A DNA stretch of 24,478 nucleotides from Lachnospiraceae bacterium UBA7729 (GCA_002482005.1 DLFD01000062.1:1-24478), one strand, 5' to 3'. Positions 9,547 through 17,530 are shown, counted from the stretch's first letter. The notes: generated by a model not told the origin, from the sequence alone. Numbers and translations: made by a program.

Positions 9547-9596
9547 GCTACACCTCTTCCAAACATAGCATAATTATTTGATAATTCAGTAATATT

Positions 9597-9625
9597 AGTT
9601 TAATTCAATGCAATTATATTATCAA
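9597..9625 (-). promoter_or_regulatory. Candidate cas operon promoter
   Basis: In the very AT-rich stretch upstream of cas3, the minus strand shows TTGATA (9620-9625) and TAAACT (9597-9602) separated by 17 bases. The first matches five of six, and the second four of six, of the sigma-A consensus. In DNA this AT-rich chance matches are common, so confidence is low. Confidence 0.3.
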
Positions 9626-9636
9626 TATATTATGAG

Positions 9637-9667
9637 GCGTGTGGCAAAAGTACCTCTTGCCACACGC
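9637..9667. repeat. 31-nt hairpin element, copy A
   Basis: An inverted repeat with two 14-nt arms and a 3-nt centre. The outer 11 bp pair perfectly (GCGTGTGGCAA with TTGCCACACGC). Four T follow on the plus strand, but no plus-strand gene precedes it, so it is an unlikely terminator. It shares geometry and 24 of 31 positions with the hairpin at 15526-15556. It lies between the cas3 promoter region and the terminator of the motor operon. Confidence 0.75.
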
Positions 9668-9737
9668 TTTTACGCATTTATTAACTCGAATAATAGCCCA
9701 ACTCACCTACATAAATATGTACGCAAACTAGTTGTGT

Positions 9738-9774
9738 AAAAAAAATACCTGGCAGCCGTCTCTCTGCCAGGTAT
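9738..9774 (-). terminator. Strong intrinsic terminator of the motor operon
   Basis: On the minus strand an 11-bp perfect stem (ATACCTGGCAG with CTGCCAGGTAT, 8-nt loop) is followed directly by eight T residues. It lies 17 bases past the stop of the 65-residue gene and separates the operon from cas3. Confidence 0.92.
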
Positions 9775-9791
9775 CTCTCTATGATCTGCAG

Positions 9792-9989
9792 TTATTTATT
9801 CCGGATCACCGCTTCCTTGTGGTCCTGCCACATATTGATCAGGACGACCAGGACGCTGCAAAGCGCCGCGATGCGCTTCCACTTCTTCTGTCTGGCCTTC
9901 ACCTGCTGCGGCCCTGCAGTGAGCGCCGCAGCTGCCATAGCCAGGAGTCCGGCCTTCTCTTTCTTCTTCTGTTCCGCTGGCTTGCTCAT
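9792..9989 (-). CDS. Small basic membrane-associated protein of the motor operon, unknown function
   Basis: I do not recognise this 65-residue protein. It has a Lys-rich N-terminus (KPAEQKKKEK), an Ala-rich hydrophobic stretch at about 13-26 (AGLLAMAAAALTAG), a basic patch (KARQKKWKR), and one likely membrane helix at about 40-54 (IAALCSVLVVLINMW). The positive charge before the helix predicts a cytoplasmic N-terminus. The ATG overlaps the stop of the OmpA-like gene (TGATG), the same coupling seen elsewhere in the operon, and a strong terminator follows within 20 bases. This placement is the main evidence that it is a real gene. It could be an accessory subunit of the MotA/MotB-like complex (inference). 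Confidence 0.7.
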   Translation of the reverse strand: MSKPAEQKKKEKAGLLAMAAAALTAGPQQVKARQKKWKRIAALCSVLVVLINMWQDHKEAVIRNK

Positions 9990-11050
9990 CAGGCTCCCCC
10001 TTCCGTCTCTGCCTGCTGCGTCTGGTTCTGAGTATCTGTGATGATCTGGGACAGCTCGGAGATCATCTCCTCATCCTTCAGCCGGAACTTGATCTCGACT
10101 CGGCGGGATGCATCTGCATCCTCGTTGCCGTTTTCATCGAGGATCAGGCTCGACTGAGAACGTCCGTTGGCGGTCAGCTTCTCCGCCAGCTCCTTGTTCT
10201 GCTTCTTCGTCAGGAATCCTCCGCTGTTGGAAAGAAGGTACTCCGCGACCGCATAAGACCTGCTCTGGGACAGGGACAGGTTGGTCAGGTAGTCGCCGCT
10301 GGAATCCGTGTAGCCGTCGATGATGACTTCCGCGACATAGTCCGAATACTCATCCGACAGAAGCACGTTGCAGTAGACAGGAAGAACCTGCGCCAGGATC
10401 TCCTCGCCATCCTCCGTCAGATTCGATTCGCCCCATGCAAACAGGACGTTGGAATCGAGCACGATGGCTCCGGTCTGGCTGTCGATATTGACGGCGATCT
10501 TCTGCTTCCTGAATTCTTCGTTCAGGGAGGAAATGAGGTCCGCCTTGACTCCGACGATCTGGTCGATCTTTTTCTGCTGTGCCTTCATCAGGGCGTTCGC
10601 ATCGTCCAGCTGCTGCTGACTGAGATCCAGCTGCTGCTGGCTGGCGGCCAGAGCAGTATCACGGGCTTCCAGCTCCGACTCCTGCTGCGCCACCTGGGCC
10701 TGGCTTGCCTCCAGCTCCGATTCCTGCTGGGTGATCTGCTTCCGGCTTTTCTCGAGTTCATCCGCCTGTTTCTCAAGGGCGGCCTGGAGATCCGACAGGG
10801 AAGTCGTCTTCTGCTGAAGTTCGGATTCCCTCTGGTTCAGCTCATCCTGTGTCTGGGCAAGCTCGGTCTGAGTCTGTACCCTGCTGGCCTGCTCGGCAAG
10901 CTTGTCGTTGTAATTCTTCTGTGCTTCCATCAGGCACACTGCCATGATGAGGACAAACAGAAGCAGAAGGCCGGACATGATATCCGAATAAGAACGCCAG
11001 ACATTGAAGCCGGCCTCATCATTCATCCTTTTCCGGTTTACTTTTTTCAT
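9989..11050 (-). CDS. MotB/ZorB-like stator protein with OmpA-type peptidoglycan-binding domain
   Basis: A protein of 353 residues. One N-terminal membrane helix (about 24-42) begins with the SDIMSG motif; D23 is where MotB-family proteins place the proton-accepting Asp. Residues 45-170 form a long coiled coil rich in Gln and Glu, including near-exact 14-residue repeats (QQESELEASQAQVA, then QQESELEARDTALA). The C-terminal OmpA/MotB domain has IDGYTDSSGDYLTNLSLSQSR and ASRRVEIKF, which bind peptidoglycan in this family. The gene overlaps its MotA-like partner by four bases (ATGA). The long coiled coil could span the thick Gram-positive wall. It most resembles ZorB or a generic stator; flagellar MotB is unlikely since no flagellar genes are near. 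Confidence 0.88.
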   Translation of the reverse strand: MKKVNRKRMNDEAGFNVWRSYSDIMSGLLLLFVLIMAVCLMEAQKNYNDKLAEQASRVQTQTELAQTQDELNQRESELQQKTTSLSDLQAALEKQADELEKSRKQITQQESELEASQAQVAQQESELEARDTALAASQQQLDLSQQQLDDANALMKAQQKKIDQIVGVKADLISSLNEEFRKQKIAVNIDSQTGAIVLDSNVLFAWGESNLTEDGEEILAQVLPVYCNVLLSDEYSDYVAEVIIDGYTDSSGDYLTNLSLSQSRSYAVAEYLLSNSGGFLTKKQNKELAEKLTANGRSQSSLILDENGNEDADASRRVEIKFRLKDEEMISELSQIITDTQNQTQQAETEGGA

Positions 11051-12825
11051 CTTCTGAAAATTCCTCTTCTCTTAGGCTTTTCTTCCTCTGCCTTCTCTCT
11101 CTCAAGTTCTCTTGCCTGCTGCGCTTCAAGAAGGGCAACGACCTTCTTCAGCTCCTCAGTCTCTTCCTTGCGGTCTTCCGTCTGCTGCTTCCCGGAGAGC
11201 TGGGCGAGATATCCGCCGATCTCCTTCTGGGCGGCCTGGGTAGAGATCGTCAGAGCCTTCATGCTTGCGAGCACCTGGGTCATGTAGTCAGTGAATTGAC
11301 GCAGATGCTCCTGCTGGGTCCTAGTCTCCTGAACCAGAGTCTCCTGTGCTGTCTGGATCGACTTCATGTAGCCATCAGCGGCAGTGATATAGTCGCTCTG
11401 GGCTTTCTGGGCTTCCTGAAGGGAAGTGACCGTCATGTCGTTCATCTTCGCGATCTTGTCGGTCATGCGGATGTTGGCGTCATTCATGACGGAAAGTCCC
11501 TCGGACAGGTCAGAATTATCTGCCTGGACTGCCGCAAGACTCTTCGTATACTGCTCGGAGAGCTGGGTAAGTTCTGCCATCTTCCCGGATACGGCGCCGT
11601 TCATCTCGCTGAGGCGTTCCATCTGCTGGGTCATCCTGAGGTTCGTGTCGTTGACCTCCGCCATGCTGGACATCGCCTTCTGCATATCGGTGACGAACCT
11701 GGAAAGCTGCTCTTCCTGGGAATGCATCGCATCAAAGACTTCGCTGACAAGCTGCGCCGAGCCTTCCATGGCTTCCTTCATACGCTCCTGTCCGAGCGCG
11801 ATATCCTGCTGATACTGCTTCTCGGATGCTTCCATGAATTCCGCATGCTTCCGCTGGACGTCATTGGTCTCTCCCATGACCTTCCTCATCTCAAGGAACT
11901 CGGAGAAGAATTCCTGCTTCATGGTGCGGGCGATCCTCTGGGAGATGTTCTCAAGAAGCTGGCCCTGCTGAAGGGTCACCGTTGCGGAGAAGCTGTCCAT
12001 CGTCTCGTCCAGATGCTCCACCATAGGACGGATGTTGTTGGAAAGAGTCTGGGAGACCTGCTCCGCGAGATCTTTCTGCATCTGCATCAGGACCCTGGTC
12101 TGCGTGCTCTGGTTGGCGATGATGTGGTTCATCGCAGTCGCATCCGTCGGAGTGACGGCAGTCGTATAGTAAGCGTCAAGGAAGCGGTCAAGGCTCTCGG
12201 ATACCCCTGTGAGCGCCCCTCTCAGCCAGTAGGAGAAAGCCAGGGAAAGGGAGATCCCGTAGATAGAAGTCACGAAAGCGACCTTGATACCGTCGATCAG
12301 CGAATCGACTGAGGTCGACATAGCCTCATAGCTGGTGGGATTGAAGTTGCGCAGTCCCAGCACCAGTCCTACGAACGTGCCAAGGATACCGAGGCTCGTA
12401 AGGATATCGGGGATCATCTCCGCCAGCCGGCGATGGGTATAGTTGTTGATCTCATATTCGCCGATGTAGTCGCCGATATCGGTCGGGCTGTTGGTCTTTC
12501 TCAGATAGGAAAGGTACTCCTGGTACTTGGAGTCAAAGTAGGGTACCCCGAAAAATGTGGTCCCCGGAGTCGTTACGGCCGCCATATTGCCTCCGCTGTC
12601 GGCAATTTCCTTCAGCTTCCGGGTCGCCCGCTCGAGGCCCTTCCGGGTCTCGCTCATGCGTCCGAAACCGATGCCGCATCCCACGATCAGGATCACGACC
12701 ATCGCAGCCAGAAAACACAGGTTGTAGATGATGTTGCCCAGGCTGGCATCCAGCGTGATATACGTGATGGCCGCGCACACCGCTGCCGCCAGGAACCCGA
12801 CGATCCAGTTGGTTACCTTGCGCAT
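11047..12825 (-). CDS. MotA/TolQ/ExbB-family (ZorA-like) proton channel protein with long cytoplasmic tail
   Basis: I place the start at the ATG at 12825 (592 residues), because an SD (AGGGGGAG) lies just upstream. The in-frame ATG at 12876 would overlap the previous gene by 40 bases. Four membrane helices are visible at about 7-24, 33-53, 141-158 and 181-201. The last two carry the family core: LTSLGILGTFVGLVLGL (T150) and GIKVAFVTSIYGISLSL (T186, S187). After residue 210 comes a helical tail of about 380 residues rich in Gln, Met and Thr, ending in a charged KRRG stretch. Stator proteins of this family couple ion flow to force on a peptidoglycan-anchored partner. The long tail recalls ZorA of Zorya anti-phage systems rather than flagellar MotA. 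It overlaps the MotB-like gene by four bases. Confidence 0.85.
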   Translation of the reverse strand: MRKVTNWIVGFLAAAVCAAITYITLDASLGNIIYNLCFLAAMVVILIVGCGIGFGRMSETRKGLERATRKLKEIADSGGNMAAVTTPGTTFFGVPYFDSKYQEYLSYLRKTNSPTDIGDYIGEYEINNYTHRRLAEMIPDILTSLGILGTFVGLVLGLRNFNPTSYEAMSTSVDSLIDGIKVAFVTSIYGISLSLAFSYWLRGALTGVSESLDRFLDAYYTTAVTPTDATAMNHIIANQSTQTRVLMQMQKDLAEQVSQTLSNNIRPMVEHLDETMDSFSATVTLQQGQLLENISQRIARTMKQEFFSEFLEMRKVMGETNDVQRKHAEFMEASEKQYQQDIALGQERMKEAMEGSAQLVSEVFDAMHSQEEQLSRFVTDMQKAMSSMAEVNDTNLRMTQQMERLSEMNGAVSGKMAELTQLSEQYTKSLAAVQADNSDLSEGLSVMNDANIRMTDKIAKMNDMTVTSLQEAQKAQSDYITAADGYMKSIQTAQETLVQETRTQQEHLRQFTDYMTQVLASMKALTISTQAAQKEIGGYLAQLSGKQQTEDRKEETEELKKVVALLEAQQARELEREKAEEEKPKRRGIFRR

Positions 12826-12836
12826 AGTTCTCCCCC

Positions 12837-15497
12837 TTATCTCTTCTTGGTCCTCACTTTTTTCACGGTGCTCCATGCACCGACGCGGCTGCCCGAACGG
12901 ACGCGCACCCGCACATAGTAGACCTTCTTTTTCTTCGCAGAGATCGTCACCTGGTTCGTCTTGTTCTTCCGGATCACGATCTTCTTCACAGCATCAGAAA
13001 AGTCTCTCTCTTCTGCATACTGTATCTCATATTTTTTATATTTCTGTGTCCTTCTGAAGGTTACGGTAAACTTTCCCGCTCCTGACGCCCTGACCTTCTT
13101 CAGTTTCGTCTTCTTCAGAAGCTTCTCCTTGTAGCTGTCTTTATAGGACTTTCCGCAGCGGCTGCAGGTATGGAGCGTATAGCCCTTCCTTTGCTCCGTC
13201 GGGGCGATCACCTTCGCCTTGTAGCTGTGCCCAAGCTTCTTTTTGTAATCTCCTTTATAGGAGAAGCCATCCCGGACACAGGTATAAGTAGTGAATCCAT
13301 AGGCCGTACAGGTCGGCGCTGTCACCTTCTTCCTGTAACTATGGCCAAGCTTCGGCTTGAAGTCAGCCTGATACGAGCTTCCGCAGCGGCTGCAGACATA
13401 GGTGGTGAAGCCCCTTGTCCTGCAGGTCGGCGCTGTCACATCTCCTGCCTGATAGCTGTGGCCCAGCTGAGGGACCGTCTCGGTCCTCTGCCTTCTGCAG
13501 CTTCTGCAGGTGTAGACGATCCTGCCTTCTTTCGTGCAGGTCGGCTCCGTGCGGGAAGTCTCCGCATCGTCATGCCCCAGCTTTTCCTTTCTATCCGTCT
13601 TATAGGAATAGCCGCAGCGGCTGCAGGTATGGACGGTATATCCATCCTCCTCGCAGGTTGGCGCCACTATGGCAACACGCAAGTCATGACCGAGCGGCTC
13701 TTCCGTGATCTCCTTCGTCTTGCCGCACTTCGTGCAGATGAAAGAGACAGATCCTCTCTCCGTACAGGTCGCATCCTCCGAGGAAGCTTCCCTGTAATCA
13801 TGTCCCGCTGCCGGAACCGGATTCGACCGCTCCTCTTCGCGACCGCAGGTCTGACACTTTATAACGTTATATCCGTCATTCTCACAGTCCGGGGCAACTG
13901 TATCTGTCCTGTAATCATGGGAAGTCTCGTAGCAGGTCTCCGAGATCGCCGGGTACTGAAAGACCGTGATCCCGGCAAGGGTACTGCCGTTCAGGTTGCC
14001 GTTCGCCCGCCGGTTTGTCAGATTGCTGTTGTTTGTATAGTTGGATACCAGAAGATATTTTCTGCTGCTCTCCCTGTGGCTCACGTCCCCTGTATCGTCC
14101 CAGGTCGGGTCCGTCAGATACCAGACGCCTCCGATCTGCACGCCGTTCCACATGTGGCCGCTCCCGCTTCTGTTTCTGTCCGTAAGGCCGGCTATGCATA
14201 CACACGGGATCCCCAGGTTATCACAGAGGACTTTCAGCGCCTTCGCATATCCTTCGCACACGACTCCCATCGTCAGGGCGCCGCCTGCGTTCAGGAATGC
14301 CGCCGCAGAAGTATAGATCCTGTATGCATCATTCACCGCTGCGTTGCCGCCTGCAGCTTCCTCCTTCGAGGCAGCCACCGCCGCATTCAGTCCCTCGTTA
14401 TCATAGTAAAGTCTCTCGCTCAGGTACTGGTCTGCAGCCCTTACCAGAAGCGCCTGATATTCAGGACTTCCTGCAGCCGCTCCCTCCGTATTCAGGTCGT
14501 CGGCCATGCCTTTCACCTGTGCCGTCGCCTCGAAGACCCCGCTCTGATACTGATCGATCAGGTCATACGCTCCGGTAAATGTTTCGACCGGTTCATAGGA
14601 GATCAGGGCGATATAGAAGGATGCCGTCTTTGTCCCGTCTGCCTCCTCCTTCACCGTGCTCCTGTCATAGGAATATCCCCAGTCATACTTCTTCGGAGAC
14701 CGGATCCAGAATACTTCCGGGTGGTCATGCTTGAAGGCATCGGCTGCCCCCTGCATGTCCCTCATCATCGCTTCCTTGGCAGCTTCCAGGTTCTGCCTTG
14801 TCTGCTGGTCTGCCTCATCATATTTGCTGCCGACCAGTTTTCCCTCAAACCTGTAGACGGACTTGTCCGGATGATAGTTCCAGGTATCCGTGTGATGCCC
14901 GGCTGCGTAATATGCTGTCTTGGAGTCATACATGCTGAGCGCTTCTCCGCTCAGCTGTGATGCGAATGAGAATCCGCTTCCCGTCGTTCCCGCGGCGGCC
15001 TGTCTCCGCATCGCTCTTCGCAGACCGGCCGCGGATGCGATGCTTCCATACCTCGCATCTTCCACAGGAACGATCTGGTCCGGGACGTAAAGAGCATCGC
15101 TGATCTCAGCGGTCTCCATCACGATCTCCGGCCCGGGATCCTCTGTCTCCGCCTCGGTCTCGGTCTCATCCTCAAACAGCGCATCCGGCGCTTCCGTCAC
15201 ACTGGCCTCATCATCCTGAAGGATCCCGTCCGGGACCGTCTGCATGACGCTGTCCGGATCCGCATCGTCCGCCTCCCCGGGGCCCGCATCCTCTTCAGGC
15301 ATGCTGTCTGCATCGTCTTCCACGATGAGATCATCCGCGGTCTCCTCCGGATCCTCCCAGGCAATCTCATCCTCAAACAGGTCTCCGGCGTCCGTCATCA
15401 CTTCTGCATATGCGAAAGGCGCCTGCAGCGGAAGGAGCTCCGCCCCAAGTACAAGTGACATTGCGATCGCAGCTGCTTTCAGTGAAAATCTCTTCAA
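12837..15497 (-). CDS. Secreted transglutaminase-like surface protein with seven Cys-rich repeats
   Basis: A protein of 886 residues. It starts with TTG at 15497, supported by SD AGAGGAG six bases upstream. Layout: signal peptide (about 1-31, ending AYA); a very acidic stretch (about 32-150); a transglutaminase-like core with the full triad, C414 (GVVCEGYAKAL), H448 (GHMWNGV) and D463 (YLTDPTWDD); seven repeats of about 38 residues of the form APTC--GY--HTC-RCG---LGH, with possible metal ligands; and a Lys-rich fibronectin-III-like end. Repeats 6 and 7 have each lost one Cys. Such repeats are known from Clostridia surface proteins. The core may cross-link or cleave proteins; the substrate is unknown. 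The stop lies 11 bases before the ZorA-like start, whose SD overlaps this stop codon, so the two genes are probably co-transcribed. Confidence 0.88.
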   Translation of the reverse strand: MKRFSLKAAAIAMSLVLGAELLPLQAPFAYAEVMTDAGDLFEDEIAWEDPEETADDLIVEDDADSMPEEDAGPGEADDADPDSVMQTVPDGILQDDEASVTEAPDALFEDETETEAETEDPGPEIVMETAEISDALYVPDQIVPVEDARYGSIASAAGLRRAMRRQAAAGTTGSGFSFASQLSGEALSMYDSKTAYYAAGHHTDTWNYHPDKSVYRFEGKLVGSKYDEADQQTRQNLEAAKEAMMRDMQGAADAFKHDHPEVFWIRSPKKYDWGYSYDRSTVKEEADGTKTASFYIALISYEPVETFTGAYDLIDQYQSGVFEATAQVKGMADDLNTEGAAAGSPEYQALLVRAADQYLSERLYYDNEGLNAAVAASKEEAAGGNAAVNDAYRIYTSAAAFLNAGGALTMGVVCEGYAKALKVLCDNLGIPCVCIAGLTDRNRSGSGHMWNGVQIGGVWYLTDPTWDDTGDVSHRESSRKYLLVSNYTNNSNLTNRRANGNLNGSTLAGITVFQYPAISETCYETSHDYRTDTVAPDCENDGYNVIKCQTCGREEERSNPVPAAGHDYREASSEDATCTERGSVSFICTKCGKTKEITEEPLGHDLRVAIVAPTCEEDGYTVHTCSRCGYSYKTDRKEKLGHDDAETSRTEPTCTKEGRIVYTCRSCRRQRTETVPQLGHSYQAGDVTAPTCRTRGFTTYVCSRCGSSYQADFKPKLGHSYRKKVTAPTCTAYGFTTYTCVRDGFSYKGDYKKKLGHSYKAKVIAPTEQRKGYTLHTCSRCGKSYKDSYKEKLLKKTKLKKVRASGAGKFTVTFRRTQKYKKYEIQYAEERDFSDAVKKIVIRKNKTNQVTISAKKKKVYYVRVRVRSGSRVGAWSTVKKVRTKKR

Positions 15498-15525
15498 GAT
15501 ATCTCCTCTTCCGAAAAGCTATGAT

Positions 15526-15556
15526 GCATGTGTCAAAAGTCCCTTTTGGCACTTGC
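15526..15556. repeat. 31-nt hairpin element, copy B
   Basis: An inverted repeat with 14-nt arms and a 3-nt centre, pairing except at two positions in each arm. Core: CAAAAG, TCC, CTTTTG on the plus strand. It lies in the leader of the transglutaminase gene, about 30 bases before its SD. No T-run follows in either direction, so it is not an intrinsic terminator. It is the second copy of the element at 9637-9667. Confidence 0.75.
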
Positions 15557-15637
15557 GTCAGGCTATTTGGAACAATCATACATCGAAATCTATCGAAAGA
15601 ACATAAGAATGCGGAAAGAACAAAGAAATATTTTCTT

Positions 15638-15680
15638 AAGAAAAAGGCGCCCTCCCCTGCATCCTCTGCAGGAAACGGCG
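15638..15680 (-). terminator. Intrinsic terminator of the NlpC/P60 gene
   Basis: On the minus strand a 14-nt arm (CGCCGTTTCCTGCA) pairs with TGCAGGGGAGGGCG with one G-G mismatch, around a GAGGA loop. CC and a T-run (15641-15645) follow. It lies about 50 bases past the stop at 15733. Confidence 0.8.
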
Positions 15681-15732
15681 TCGTCTCATATCATCCTTGC
15701 ATACTGATCTGAGTCAGTGGATCCTGCGCCGC

Positions 15733-17328
15733 TTATCTGGCCCAGTATCTTCTGTTCATGTTGTGAAGTCTTCCGCCCATATAGTCGATGGGCGATGTGA
15801 CGATCCCGACCCTCGAGTTGGCGGCATGTACGATCTGGCCGTTGCCGGCATAGATCGCGACATGGCTGGCATAGCTTCTGGCGTAGCTTGCGGAGCCGTA
15901 GAAGACCAGATCTCCCGGCTGAAGATTCGCATCGGAGACCCTGGTCCCGGATGCGTAGCCGAGCATCAGGTTATAGCCGGATGCTCCGTTCATCTGGTCA
16001 ACGGCTACTCTGAGGATCCTGATCCCGAAGTGTGCCAGAACTGCCTGTGTGAAGCCGGAGCAGTCAGCTCCATGTGTCAGGCTGGTCCCTCCGTACACAT
16101 ATGGATTGCCGACAAACTGTCTTGCATAGCTGACGATCCCCGCTCCGCTCTGGGAGGACTCGGAAACGATATGGCCATCGGCTGAGCTGGTATAGTAGCA
16201 GTAGCCATTGGCATAGATGACGCGATCCGTCTGAAGGGTCCCGTCGGAGCCAAAATAGTACTTATATCCTCCGATGATCTGAAGTCCGGTCAGCGCTCCC
16301 CCGTCTCCCCCGAGATAATAGCGCTTTCCGTCCGATGTGGAATACCACTGTGACACAAGCTGCAGACCATCATTCCCATAGACAACCGTCCTTTCGCCGG
16401 CGGTCGCAACACCCGGACTCGGCTTTGATGCCTTGATCCTGACACCGTCTGCCCCGACAAAATACTTCGTTCCGATATACTGGTTGGTCAGGACTTTTCC
16501 ATCCGGGCCGCAGCGGTAATACTTCTTCTCATATTTGATCCAGCAGTTGGTCGCAACCTTTCCGGACTTTCGGATGATATAGTAAGATCCATCGATCGTG
16601 ATCTTTGTTTTTCCGGAAAGCTGTCCGTCCTCACGGAAGTAGTAGGTGGCATTCCCGATCTTCCGCATACCGACCGCGAACGAACCGTCTTCGGTGGCAT
16701 AATATTTCTTTCCCTTGACCGTTACGAAGACATTCTTGTAAAGACTGCCCTTCGGACCTGCATAGTAGCTCTTCCCATCCTGCGTGACGATACGGTTCTT
16801 CAGAAGAACTCCCTTCCTGCCGAACGCATAGACCTTCTTTCCGATCTGGTAAAGCCCGGTGACTCTCTTATGGTCAGGACCGAAGTAGTATTTCTTTTTG
16901 CCGATCTGTACCCATCCCGAAAGTCCTGCGGAATCCGAGGGTTTTGTCACCAGGGCACAGTCAGGGCCGAAATAATATTTTGTTCCCTTCTTCCGGCTGC
17001 GGAAAAGGACTCCCGTCCTCTTATTCGCATAATATCTCTTTCCGGCGCTTCTGATCCATCCGTATCTGCGAGCTCCTGTCTTAAGATCAAAGAAATAATA
17101 CTTGCTGCCGACTCTCTGGACTCCCTTCAGCATTATGCCGTCTTCTCCGAACAGGTATACCTTCTTCCGGATCGTCCGAAGGCCTATAACGATCTTTCCC
17201 GCCTTCGTCGTATACCTGGTACCCTCTTTCGTCTGCACGAACCCTGCAGGGGCAGCGATCGGCGTGATCAGCAGAAGTGCAAGAACAAGAAGCCAAACCG
17301 CTTTATATTGTCTGCCAGAAAGTTTCAT
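15733..17328 (-). CDS. Secreted NlpC/P60 peptidoglycan endopeptidase with cell-wall-binding repeats
   Basis: I chose the ATG at 17328 (531 residues), which has SD GGGAG and puts a signal peptide (MKLSGRQYKAVWLLVLALLL) at the N-terminus. A start 39 bases upstream would add a non-signal-like extension. Residues of about 40-390 are tandem aromatic and Gly-rich repeats (KYYF-P--, Y-G--G-L) of the choline-binding/glucan-binding type. The C-terminal NlpC/P60 domain has C423 (GADCSGFTQA), H489 (SHVAIYAG) and H501 (IVHAAN). Such enzymes cut peptide stems of peptidoglycan. A WalR-type box lies upstream, and a terminator follows. It is transcribed divergently from proC. Confidence 0.92.
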   Translation of the reverse strand: MKLSGRQYKAVWLLVLALLLITPIAAPAGFVQTKEGTRYTTKAGKIVIGLRTIRKKVYLFGEDGIMLKGVQRVGSKYYFFDLKTGARRYGWIRSAGKRYYANKRTGVLFRSRKKGTKYYFGPDCALVTKPSDSAGLSGWVQIGKKKYYFGPDHKRVTGLYQIGKKVYAFGRKGVLLKNRIVTQDGKSYYAGPKGSLYKNVFVTVKGKKYYATEDGSFAVGMRKIGNATYYFREDGQLSGKTKITIDGSYYIIRKSGKVATNCWIKYEKKYYRCGPDGKVLTNQYIGTKYFVGADGVRIKASKPSPGVATAGERTVVYGNDGLQLVSQWYSTSDGKRYYLGGDGGALTGLQIIGGYKYYFGSDGTLQTDRVIYANGYCYYTSSADGHIVSESSQSGAGIVSYARQFVGNPYVYGGTSLTHGADCSGFTQAVLAHFGIRILRVAVDQMNGASGYNLMLGYASGTRVSDANLQPGDLVFYGSASYARSYASHVAIYAGNGQIVHAANSRVGIVTSPIDYMGGRLHNMNRRYWAR

Positions 17329-17425
17329 CCATGTCTCCCGGTGCCTGAGAGCACACCTGTAAGTCAATTGTTAAGTCTATATAAAAAAAGATGTAATAAT
17401 GATTCAGATGTTCGCGGAAAAATTC

Positions 17426-17459
17426 ATTACAAATTTGTTACATTTATTTGAATATTACA
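17426..17459 (-). promoter_or_regulatory. Candidate WalR (YycF) binding box upstream of the NlpC/P60 gene
   Basis: On the minus strand TGTAAC-AAATT-TGTAAT (17426-17442) fits the published WalR consensus TGTWAH-N5-TGTWAH at every defined position. A third half-site (TGTAAT, 17454-17459) starts 17 bases upstream. WalRK controls autolysins in many Firmicutes, which fits a cell-wall endopeptidase gene starting about 100 bases downstream. The site also lies upstream of proC, so it is shared by a divergent region. Confidence 0.55.
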
Positions 17460-17530
17460 CATTTTCTGTATCTCTGTCAATAGAGCTTCCTCAGTCCGTG
17501 CTATCATGCAGTCATAGGAGGAAGAAGATC

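Noticed and set aside
11296..12312. A 338-codon plus-strand open frame
   Set aside because: It is antisense to the MotA-like gene and is a shadow of it. It has no family motif.
9792..12825. A complete Zorya system
   Set aside because: ZorC, ZorD and ZorE are absent on both strands nearby, so only a ZorAB-like pair is supported.
12960..13900. Regularly spaced similar DNA segments resembling a CRISPR array
   Set aside because: They are in frame and encode the 38-residue Cys-rich protein repeats. The period is about 114 bases with no constant repeat and unique spacer.
13170..14960. A 596-codon plus-strand open frame
   Set aside because: It is antisense to the transglutaminase-like gene, whose frame has a signal peptide, a full catalytic triad and an SD. 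The antisense protein shows no recognisable motif and arises from GC-rich codons.
15526..15556. Hairpin as an intrinsic terminator
   Set aside because: No T-run follows in either direction, and the NlpC/P60 gene already has a good terminator at 15638-15680.
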